NCBI GenBank assembly: GCA_947258625.1
Contig: CAMYJN010000216.1
Span: 1 to 5,277 of the forward strand
Origin: an uncultured Polyangiaceae bacterium
Lineage (GTDB): Bacteria > Myxococcota_A > Polyangia > Polyangiales > Houyiibacteriaceae
Reading direction: 5' to 3'
Length of the DNA: 5,277 bases
The translations under genes and the position numbers were made by a program. Position 1 is the first letter of the stretch. The number at the start of each line of letters is the position of its first letter. Of the stretch, positions 1-5,277 are shown one piece after another. The notes under the pieces are model-generated. The model was not told the DNA's origin. It made no database searches and was given only the letters and a program-made list of their open reading frames with translations.

Positions 1-743
1 GCCCAGAGGAGCGGAACCTCGTTCAAGCGGCTTGGCGGAAAGCGAAAGCCAATGCGGTCGCCTCTTGGCGCGCGATCGACAGCGAGGGCGGCCAGGCTTC
101 ACTCTACTTCCGCGACGCCGACACCCTCGTGATCGATGGGCGAGCACCTCGCCAGGTCCAGCTCAGCTCGGGAATCAAGACGCAGCTCTCGGAAGCCGAG
201 CTCGTGCCCGCGATTCGTGATCCGAGTAATCGGTTCGCCGTCCGGGGGGTGCGTGCGACCTGCGCGGGTTTCGAAGCGGAGCTCGGTCCAATCCGGGGCA
301 GGCAAAGCCATCGAGCGCCGATCGAGAGGCGTTCGAGCAAGGCGCCGTGCAAGACTCCCATCGATCGACCCGCGACGGTCTTCGAGTGGGCAGTGCTCGG
401 CTGGGCGCCGCAGGGGCTCGTCGCCGCGTCAGGCGACTTGCTTCGGGTCGTACCACTCAATCAATTCGCGAAGCCGGCGGGTCGACCCATCGACCTGGGC
501 ACGACGAGCCCCTTACCCGCTCCGATTCGCGGCGCCCGTATCACCAGCGACGGCACACGCTACGTGATTCCGCACCCGGAGGGCGTCGTCGTTCGCGACT
601 GGCGCAAAGGCGGTGCGGGACTCTGGCTGCGGCCAGCGGACTGGGAAACAGTTCCGGGCGACGTCCGTAGCATCGCCATCAGCCCTGACGGTCGGAAGAT
701 CGCCCTACAAAAAGGAAGTGAGATCCGGCTTCTGAGCTGGTAG
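1..743 (+). CDS. C-terminal part of a WD40/PD40-like beta-propeller protein (5'-truncated by the window edge)
   Basis: The frame is open from base 3 to the TAG at 741-743 with no stop upstream, giving 246 residues of a protein that starts outside the window. An in-frame GTG at 129 is not a convincing start, because coding-like sequence continues before it. The C-terminal half shows three propeller-style strands: GWAPQGLVAASGDLLRVV near residues 133-150, ARITSDGTRYVIPHP near 178-192, and a classic PD40-like core, SIAISPDGRKIAL, near 223-235, with the protein ending 11 residues later. These x-S-D/PDG-x-x-hydrophobic motifs mark WD40/TolB-like blades. Two cysteines (residues 87 and 116) could form a disulfide if the protein is exported. 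Residues about 98-123 are unusually basic and propeller-poor, perhaps a loop. The next gene starts 12 nt later, so the two are probably co-transcribed. No specific family is recognised and no function is assigned. The coding call is firm; the fold is a moderate-confidence inference. Confidence 0.75.
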   Translation, partial: PEERNLVQAAWRKAKANAVASWRAIDSEGGQASLYFRDADTLVIDGRAPRQVQLSSGIKTQLSEAELVPAIRDPSNRFAVRGVRATCAGFEAELGPIRGRQSHRAPIERRSSKAPCKTPIDRPATVFEWAVLGWAPQGLVAASGDLLRVVPLNQFAKPAGRPIDLGTTSPLPAPIRGARITSDGTRYVIPHPEGVVVRDWRKGGAGLWLRPADWETVPGDVRSIAISPDGRKIALQKGSEIRLLSW

Positions 744-755
744 CGAGCCTCGACT

Positions 756-2033
756 GTGACGATGGATCCGCGATGGTATAGTCCCGGCGCATTGCGTTGC
801 AGCCCGCAACTCCTGTTGGCACTGGTCGTGCTGTTGACGGTCGCCGCCTGTAGCGGTGCCCGCTCGCGTCCTGCTACGCCCTGCATGTCCGACGCGGAGT
901 GCCGGGCAGAGAGAATCTGCCACGAAGGGAAGTGCCGCTTCGTCGAAGAGGTCCTCGCGGAGCTCGCGACACCCGTGGTCGGGCCGGACGTCGCTGAATC
1001 CGGCGAGGCGCCTCGCAGCGCCAACGGCTTCATGGGAGACGCGGCACACACCGGTCGAAGCGAAAACCGCGGCCCGTCGTCCAGCCCCTCCCTGGCCTGG
1101 ACCTACCAAACCGGAGCCCGCGTGTTTGCGTCGCCCGTCGTCGGAAATGACGGCACCGTGTACATTGGTTCGCTCGATGGGCAGTTTGTTGCGCTGAATG
1201 CCGACGGTTCGCTGAAGTGGCGGTACGCGGCGGGGCAGAAGATCTACCCCAGCGCGCTCGTCGCGGGCTCGTCGATCATCTTCGGAACGCATCAGCGAGA
1301 GCTCGTATCGCTTTCGCTTCAAGGACAGCCCCGCTGGAAGCTTCCCCTCGAGGACGTCGTGGATGCATCGGCTACCTTGGGCCCCGACGGACGGGTCTAC
1401 GTCGTCGCGAACGGCGCTTATGCCGTCGATCTTCTCGGCCGGTTGCATTGGCACAAACCGACGGCCGACCACGTTCGAAGCGCCCCAGCGATCCACCCCG
1501 CCCGGCTGCTGATCATCGGTACGACGGAAGGTTCGCTGATCGCGCTTCGGCCCGACGGATCACTCGCCTGGTCGGTACAGCTCCGCGGCGCCATCGAGGG
1601 CGCTGCGTCGGTCGATGACGAGGGGTACATCTACATCGGCACGGGTCGCGGGGAAATCGTTCAAGTCGATCAGACAGGCGCTGTACAGTGGAAATTCAAG
1701 ACCGGCGACGAGGTCCGAGCAACCCCGGCGGTCGCGCGGGACGGCACGATCATCGTCGGCTCGTATGACGGGAGCGTCTATGCCATACGCCCCTCGGGCG
1801 CCCTCCGCTGGAAGGTCGCTACCGGAGGCCGAGTACGCGCCTCAGCCCGAGTCGATGCGGATGGTCGCATCTATGTGGGCTCCCAAGACAACTTCCTCTA
1901 CTGCATCGACCCCAGCGGTTCTGTGCTCTGGCGATACAACGTCGGACAGGACGTCGACTCGACAGTGGAGATCGGATCCGACGGCACACTGTATTTCGGA
2001 TCCGATGACGGCGGGGTGCATGCCCTGCGATAG
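756..2033 (+). CDS. PQQ-repeat eight-bladed beta-propeller lipoprotein with a short four-cysteine motif
   Basis: This 425-residue protein is probably a lipid-anchored envelope protein. A hydrophobic stretch (residues 19-31) ends in the lipobox V-A-A-C with C32 as the likely lipidated cysteine. S33 at position +2 would fit outer-membrane sorting if the E. coli rule applies. Next comes a cysteine motif (C43, C49, C55, C60), a linker, and a GDAAHTGRS segment of the kind that often precedes PQQ-like propellers. Eight blades follow, marked by W115, W155, W194, W232, W272, W312, W352 and W392, with D-G-x-hydrophobic-Y-hydrophobic-G-S cores clearest in blades 1 and 5-8. Blades 2-4 are more divergent. 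The protein ends exactly with blade 8. BamB is also an eight-bladed lipoprotein of this fold, but the cysteine motif and the neighbours do not support calling this BamB. No enzymatic residues or cofactor site can be assigned; a binding or scaffold role is inference. The start is uncertain: GTG 756 is used here, while ATG 762 and TTG 792 are in-frame options that all keep the signal peptide. None has a clear Shine-Dalgarno sequence. Confidence 0.9.
   Translation: MTMDPRWYSPGALRCSPQLLLALVVLLTVAACSGARSRPATPCMSDAECRAERICHEGKCRFVEEVLAELATPVVGPDVAESGEAPRSANGFMGDAAHTGRSENRGPSSSPSLAWTYQTGARVFASPVVGNDGTVYIGSLDGQFVALNADGSLKWRYAAGQKIYPSALVAGSSIIFGTHQRELVSLSLQGQPRWKLPLEDVVDASATLGPDGRVYVVANGAYAVDLLGRLHWHKPTADHVRSAPAIHPARLLIIGTTEGSLIALRPDGSLAWSVQLRGAIEGAASVDDEGYIYIGTGRGEIVQVDQTGAVQWKFKTGDEVRATPAVARDGTIIVGSYDGSVYAIRPSGALRWKVATGGRVRASARVDADGRIYVGSQDNFLYCIDPSGSVLWRYNVGQDVDSTVEIGSDGTLYFGSDDGGVHALR
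840..851 (+). other. Lipobox / signal peptidase II site of the propeller lipoprotein
   Basis: Codons for V29-A30-A31-C32 follow a leucine/valine-rich segment, matching the lipobox pattern [LVI]-[ASTVI]-[GAS]-C. Cleavage before C32 and diacylglyceryl attachment to it are expected from the motif. Whichever of the three candidate starts is used, this site stays intact. Confidence 0.85.
882..935 (+). other. Four-cysteine mini-motif (C-x5-C-x5-C-x4-C) after the lipid anchor
   Basis: Residues 43-60 read C-MSDAE-C-RAERI-C-HEGK-C. This resembles the short C..D.dC..g..C..g.C motifs often found next to the N-terminus of secreted proteins in Myxococcota and relatives. The cysteines probably form two disulfides in an oxidising compartment, consistent with export. 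The pattern is seen directly; the disulfides and the taxonomic hint are inference. Confidence 0.65.
1098..2030 (+). repeat. Eightfold protein repeat: PQQ-type propeller blades of about 40 residues
   Basis: From W115 to the last codon, the blade-opening Trp recurs at intervals of 40, 39, 38, 40, 40, 40 and 40 residues. Blades 1 and 5-8 share the order W-[KRTS]-x-x-x-x-G-x-x-[VI]-x-[AS]-[STA], then D-G-x-[hydrophobic]-[YI]-[VIF]-G-[ST], then a short strand and x-G before the next Trp. Blade 2 lacks the DG turn (VAGSSIIFGT). Blade 3 replaces GS with VAN and loses a residue. Blade 4 has HPARLLIIGT. The DNA itself is not a tandem repeat; the similarity is mainly at the protein level. Confidence 0.88.
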
Positions 2034-2035
2034 AA

Positions 2036-4489
2036 ATGATGAACGAAGAAATTCCCGAAAAGAACGAAATCCTGCAGGTTCTGCAGGCACATGCTCCTCG
2101 TGCGATGCACGTTGGAGAGCTCTGCGGACGGCTCAATGTTCCGCGCAGCGCCAAGGACGAGGTCGTCCGGCGCCTTTTGCTGCTCGAAGACGAGAACCTC
2201 GTGACCGAGATGCCGGGCTTGCGCTTTCGTGCGCTGCCTGCGGAGAAGAACAAGAAGCGAGGTCGCGAGCAGGCGAAGACGACACGAGGGCGCGGCCGTA
2301 AGGCCCAGGAGCGGCAGCAACTTGCTGCACCGCTGACTCCCGTGATCGAGGGCAAGCTGACCATGACCCGCCAAGGCTACGGCTTCGTCAACGTGTACGA
2401 CGGAGGCTCCGACGTCTTCATTCCGCCCGATGCGGTGGGTCCAGCCCTCCATGGGGACACGGTCCAGCTCCGGGCTCGCCCTTCGTCGAAAGGCCGAGAA
2501 GGTCTCATCGTCGGCATCGTCGAGCGGCGACTGAAGAACGTGACCGGAATGCTGCACCCCCGCGGCCGGGGGATGAGCTTCGAGCCCGACGACGAGCGGC
2601 TGCGCTCGCCCATGCGCGTGGTGGGCAAGGTCCCGAAGTCCGTCCGAAAAGGAGACGTGATCCTCGCAGAGATCGTCACCTTTCCACAGCGGAGCGAGGA
2701 CCGGCCCGAGGTGGGCATCGTCGAGGTGCTCGGAGCGCAAGGGGTCGCACGGATCGAGGTGGAGAAGATCAAAATCCGTGACGGGATCCGGGAGGTCTTT
2801 CCGGACGACGTCGAGCTAGAGGCCGCCGCCCTCCCCGCCCGCGTGGACCGCGACGTCGTGAAGAATCGCGAGGACCTGCGAGACATTGATCTGGTCACGA
2901 TCGACCCGGAAACCGCGCGCGACCACGACGACGCGATTTGGGTTGAGCGAACGCGCAACGGCTTCCGTCTCATCGTCGCGATCGCAGACGTCTCTCACTA
3001 CGTCACCGAAGGCAGCCCGATGGACCGCGAAGCGATCAGCCGAGGTACGAGTGTCTATCTGCCGGACCGAGCGATCCCCATGCTGCCGCCCGAGCTCTCG
3101 ACCAACCTCGCGTCGCTCGTGCCGAACCGCGACCGGCTCTGTATGGCGGTCGAAATGCACATCGACGAAAAGGGTCACGTGAGCTCCCATCGCATCTTCG
3201 AAGCCGTGATGCGCTCGCACGGGAAGCTCTACTATGAGGGCGTGGCTCGCGCGCTCCGGCTCACCGACAAGGGCCCGCATCAGCCCTCGGCCGAAAAGCG
3301 GGTCGAGACTCTCAAGATTCTCCTCGATCTCTCGCAGCGGCTTCGAGCTCGCCGGCAGAAGCGGGGCTCGCTCGACTTCGACCTTCCCGAGGGGAAGATC
3401 GTCCTCGACGATCACGGAGAGCCCAAGGAAATCGTCCAGTCCCGCAAAGACCCAGGCATTCGACAAGCATACCGCATCGTCGAGGACATGATGCTGGTGA
3501 CCAACGAAACCGTTGCTGCACACATCAAGCGGCACGCTGCGCCCGGCGTGTTTCGAGTCCATGGCAAGCCCGACCCGGACCGGATCTCGATGTTCTGCCA
3601 GGTCGCGAAGTCCTTCGGCTACGAGCTCGAAGAAGAGGCCGCGTCGACTCCTAAGCAGCTCAGCCAGTTCCTTCGTCGCATCGAAGGCACGGACGAAGCC
3701 TCGCTGCTCCGATACCTGCTCTTGCGAGCCATGCAGCAAGCAATTTACGACACCGACCCGACCACCGGTCACTTCGCACTGGCGGCGAAGGACTACCTGC
3801 ACTTCACGTCTCCGATCCGACGGTATCCGGACTTGCTGGTCCATCGCGTCCTTCGGACCATGATTCGGAACGAAAGCCTCGACTCGGCTTCGCTACGGCC
3901 GCGGCTGCAGCGATTTGCCGCACAGGCAAGTGAGTCCGAGCGCCGCGCGATGATCGTCGAGCGCGACGTCATGGACGTCTACCGGACCATCTACATGCAG
4001 AAGCACATCGGAGACGAGTTCGAGGGGCGGATCTCGGGCTTTGCACCCTTTGGCATCTACATTCAGCTGGTAGATCCGTTCGTGAGCGTCCTGCTGCCAT
4101 TCGAGCAGCTCGAAGATCGGTACGAACCGGACGACTTGGGCATTCGTTTGATCGGCGCGAGGACGGCGAAGATCTTCACCATGAACGATCCCGTCACCGT
4201 GCGGATCGAGGACGCCAATGTTCAGGCTCGGGATGTCATTGGCTCCCTGCTGGAGCACCAGCCCGCAGAGGCGCCGACACAGGTTCGCAGGATGCAACGC
4301 AGTGGCGGCAAAGAGCGCGGCCGAGCGCCCAAGAAGCGCGGTGATGCGCGCCAGGAACGGAAAGCAGCGCCGAGGAAGCGGACCGGCCCTTCGAAGAAAC
4401 GGGGCAGCCAACCGAAGAAGAGGCGCGACGATTCGAAGACGCAGAGCGCCGAACCCCGGAAACGGCCGCGACGCACTCGACGCAAGTGA
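2036..4489 (+). CDS. rnr: Ribonuclease R (RNB-family 3'-5' exoribonuclease)
   Basis: This 817-residue cytoplasmic enzyme degrades structured RNA processively from the 3' end and releases nucleoside 5'-monophosphates. The domain order is that of RNase R: a winged-helix region (about 9-68), a basic linker (about 70-95), a first cold-shock domain (about 103-165, with RQGYGFV and DVFIPP), a second (about 168-245), the RNB catalytic domain (about 270-610) and an S1 domain (about 658-740). The catalytic signature TIDPETARDHDDA supplies D290, D296, D298 and D299, matching the four metal-binding aspartates of the family. The GTSVYLPDR (337-345) and SPIRRYPDLLVHR (592-604) motifs are also intact. The N-terminal winged helix and full length favour RNase R over RNase II. 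Residues 751-817 form a lysine/arginine-rich tail. The start is ATG 2036, immediately followed by a second in-frame ATG at 2039. It lies 2 nt after the upstream stop with no clear Shine-Dalgarno, so translation is probably coupled. The stop overlaps the next start by one base. Confidence 0.97.
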   Translation: MMNEEIPEKNEILQVLQAHAPRAMHVGELCGRLNVPRSAKDEVVRRLLLLEDENLVTEMPGLRFRALPAEKNKKRGREQAKTTRGRGRKAQERQQLAAPLTPVIEGKLTMTRQGYGFVNVYDGGSDVFIPPDAVGPALHGDTVQLRARPSSKGREGLIVGIVERRLKNVTGMLHPRGRGMSFEPDDERLRSPMRVVGKVPKSVRKGDVILAEIVTFPQRSEDRPEVGIVEVLGAQGVARIEVEKIKIRDGIREVFPDDVELEAAALPARVDRDVVKNREDLRDIDLVTIDPETARDHDDAIWVERTRNGFRLIVAIADVSHYVTEGSPMDREAISRGTSVYLPDRAIPMLPPELSTNLASLVPNRDRLCMAVEMHIDEKGHVSSHRIFEAVMRSHGKLYYEGVARALRLTDKGPHQPSAEKRVETLKILLDLSQRLRARRQKRGSLDFDLPEGKIVLDDHGEPKEIVQSRKDPGIRQAYRIVEDMMLVTNETVAAHIKRHAAPGVFRVHGKPDPDRISMFCQVAKSFGYELEEEAASTPKQLSQFLRRIEGTDEASLLRYLLLRAMQQAIYDTDPTTGHFALAAKDYLHFTSPIRRYPDLLVHRVLRTMIRNESLDSASLRPRLQRFAAQASESERRAMIVERDVMDVYRTIYMQKHIGDEFEGRISGFAPFGIYIQLVDPFVSVLLPFEQLEDRYEPDDLGIRLIGARTAKIFTMNDPVTVRIEDANVQARDVIGSLLEHQPAEAPTQVRRMQRSGGKERGRAPKKRGDARQERKAAPRKRTGPSKKRGSQPKKRRDDSKTQSAEPRKRPRRTRRK
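2903..2932 (+). other. rnr: RNB catalytic aspartate cluster of RNase R
   Basis: Residues D290 to D299 have the spacing D-x5-D-x-D-D, corresponding to D201, D207, D209 and D210 of E. coli RNase II. All four metal ligands are present, so the enzyme is expected to be active and not a degenerate RNA-binding paralogue. Confidence 0.93.
4286..4486 (+). other. rnr: Lysine/arginine-rich C-terminal tail of RNase R
   Basis: Residues 751-817 after the S1 domain contain 31 Lys/Arg in 67. A loose P-x-K/R-K/R unit recurs at APKKRG (764), APRKRT (778), PSKKRG (785), QPKKRR (792) and EPRKRP (806). Basic tails are known in RNase R homologues: in E. coli the lysine-rich tail contributes to unwinding and to trans-translation. 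A nucleic-acid or ribosome-binding role here is inferred from that. The segment is probably disordered. Confidence 0.85.
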
Positions 4490-4491
4490 TG
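4487..4491 (+). promoter_or_regulatory. TGATG stop/start overlap coupling RNase R to the phosphorylase
   Basis: The TGA stop of RNase R (4487-4489) shares its last A with the ATG of the next gene (4489-4491). No convincing Shine-Dalgarno precedes the ATG, so terminating ribosomes probably re-initiate here and keep the two products linked. Confidence 0.8.
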
Positions 4492-5277
4492 GCTCGAACG
4501 AAGCGACACCTTCTGGCCGTCCCAGAGCTGATCGCTCGCAAGCGTGAGGGAGACAGGCTCAGCGATCAGGACATCCAGGCTCTGATCGCGGGCTTCATGG
4601 ACGGCTCGGTCGCTGACTACCAGATGAGCGCCTTGGCGATGGCGATCTATTTTCGGGGCATGGACTTCGACGAGACGGTTGCCATGACGCTCGCGATGCG
4701 GGACAGCGGGAAAGTCCTGAACCTCGACGCACTCGACGCTCCAAAGGTGGACAAGCACTCCACCGGCGGCGTCGGAGACAAAGTCAGCATCTGCCTGGCC
4801 CCCATCGTCGCGGCCTGCGGGGTGGCGGTACCGATGATGAGCGGTCGCGGCCTCGGCCATACCGGAGGCACACTCGACAAGCTCGAAGCAATTCCCGGAT
4901 TCCGTGTCGATCTGTCGGTGCGGGAGTTTCGTGCTCAACTCCGAAAGATCGGTTGCGCGCTGATCGGGCAAACCGAAGACCTCGCACCGGCCGACAAGCG
5001 CCTCTACGCACTGAGGGATGTCACCGGAACGGTGGAGTCAATTCCCTTGATCACCTCGAGTATTCTGTCGAAGAAGCTCGCAGAGGGGATCGACGCGCTG
5101 GTGCTCGATGTGAAAGTAGGCCGCGGCGCGTTCATGAAGACCGAATCGGATGCGAGGGCGCTGGCGCGATCTCTGGTGCGCGTTGGGAGCCTTGCCGGGA
5201 AACGAGTCTCCGCGCTCCTGACCGACATGAATAGTCCAATTGGCTACACGATCGGCAATGCGCTCGAAACGAGCGAG
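4489..5277 (+). CDS. deoA: Thymidine / pyrimidine-nucleoside phosphorylase, N-terminal 263 residues (3'-truncated by the window edge)
   Basis: This cytoplasmic salvage enzyme reversibly splits pyrimidine (deoxy)nucleosides with phosphate into the free base and (deoxy)ribose 1-phosphate. The visible 263 residues are roughly 60% of a family protein of about 430-440. The helical N-terminal domain contains DYQMSALAMAIYFRGM (43-58). The phosphate-binding KHSTGGVGDK follows (89-98), then the family signature SGRGLGHTGGTLDKLE (118-133) and LRDVTGTVESIPL (175-187). By comparison with E. coli thymidine phosphorylase (H85, R171, S186, K190), the catalytic and base-binding residues H90, R176, S191 and K195 are all present at a constant +5 offset. 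The start is the ATG overlapping the RNase R stop, which leaves an N-terminus of normal length. Strict thymidine specificity cannot be separated from broad pyrimidine (pdp-type) specificity by eye, so the symbol is approximate. No frameshift is seen up to the edge. Confidence 0.95.
   Translation, partial: MARTKRHLLAVPELIARKREGDRLSDQDIQALIAGFMDGSVADYQMSALAMAIYFRGMDFDETVAMTLAMRDSGKVLNLDALDAPKVDKHSTGGVGDKVSICLAPIVAACGVAVPMMSGRGLGHTGGTLDKLEAIPGFRVDLSVREFRAQLRKIGCALIGQTEDLAPADKRLYALRDVTGTVESIPLITSSILSKKLAEGIDALVLDVKVGRGAFMKTESDARALARSLVRVGSLAGKRVSALLTDMNSPIGYTIGNALETSE

Noticed and set aside
290..370. Possible frameshift in the first gene around the basic, low-similarity segment (residues about 98-123)
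   Set aside because: The frame stays open on both sides, third positions remain G/C-rich, and neither alternative frame gives a better protein. A basic loop is the simpler reading, though a homologue alignment could reopen this.
744..755. Search for a terminator or promoter in the 12-nt gap before the lipoprotein
   Set aside because: The gap is too short for a hairpin, and no T-run or clear Shine-Dalgarno is present.
705..1496. 263-codon antisense open frame opposite the propeller lipoprotein
   Set aside because: The translation is Arg/Gly-rich without motifs, while the sense strand has a lipobox and regular propeller repeats.
1973..2005. Two copies of the palindrome CGGATCCG 24 nt apart
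   Set aside because: Both encode the Gly-Ser-Asp turn that recurs in the last propeller blade, so protein repetition explains them.
2071..2087. Short direct repeat CTGCAGG near the start of the RNase R gene
   Set aside because: It encodes the Leu-Gln of LQVLQA in the winged helix; it is too short to be more than codon coincidence.
1898..2740. 280-codon antisense open frame spanning the junction between the lipoprotein and RNase R
   Set aside because: It crosses the ends of two well-supported sense genes and shows no domain; it is a composition shadow.
2816..3844. 342-codon antisense open frame within the RNase R gene
   Set aside because: It lies wholly opposite an unambiguous RNase R coding region that includes the catalytic domain. 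Its translation shows no recognisable domain, and long antisense frames are expected in GC-rich genes.
4222..4971. 249-codon antisense open frame across the RNase R / phosphorylase junction
   Set aside because: It opposes the S1/tail region and the conserved phosphorylase signature; no motif supports it.

Overview
The window is almost wall-to-wall coding DNA on the + strand. It holds four genes in one direction: the 3' part of an exported-looking beta-propeller protein, a complete PQQ-repeat lipoprotein, a complete ribonuclease R, and the 5' part of a thymidine/pyrimidine-nucleoside phosphorylase. The junctions are 12 nt, 2 nt and a 1-nt stop/start overlap, so the genes look like one transcription unit. 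No RNA gene, mobile element, CRISPR array, long repeat or intrinsic terminator is visible, and no stretch over about 12 bases lacks a gene.

The DNA is GC-rich with mostly G or C at third codon positions. The second gene carries a lipobox followed by a small four-cysteine motif (P-C-x5-C-x5-C-x4-C) and then PQQ-type propeller repeats. That style is common in secreted proteins of Myxococcota and related former Deltaproteobacteria. A lineage of that kind, with a Gram-negative envelope, is my best guess, but it is inference from style and not a phylogenetic placement.

Region by region: bases 1-743 encode the C-terminal 246 residues of a WD40/PD40-like propeller protein whose start lies outside the window. 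Bases 756-2033 encode a lipoprotein with an eight-bladed propeller, its eight blade tryptophans spaced 38-40 residues apart. Bases 2036-4489 encode RNase R with the full winged helix, cold-shock, RNB and S1 architecture, all four catalytic aspartates and a very basic C-terminal tail. Bases 4489-5277 encode the first 263 residues of a DeoA/Pdp-type phosphorylase with its active-site residues intact.

The two propeller genes probably act in the envelope. The other two act in the cytoplasm on RNA turnover and nucleoside salvage, which is a plausible but unproven metabolic link. I see no evidence of a new defence or mobile system. The points most worth a second look are the operon layout, the RNase R tail, the lipoprotein's cysteine motif and its uncertain start.
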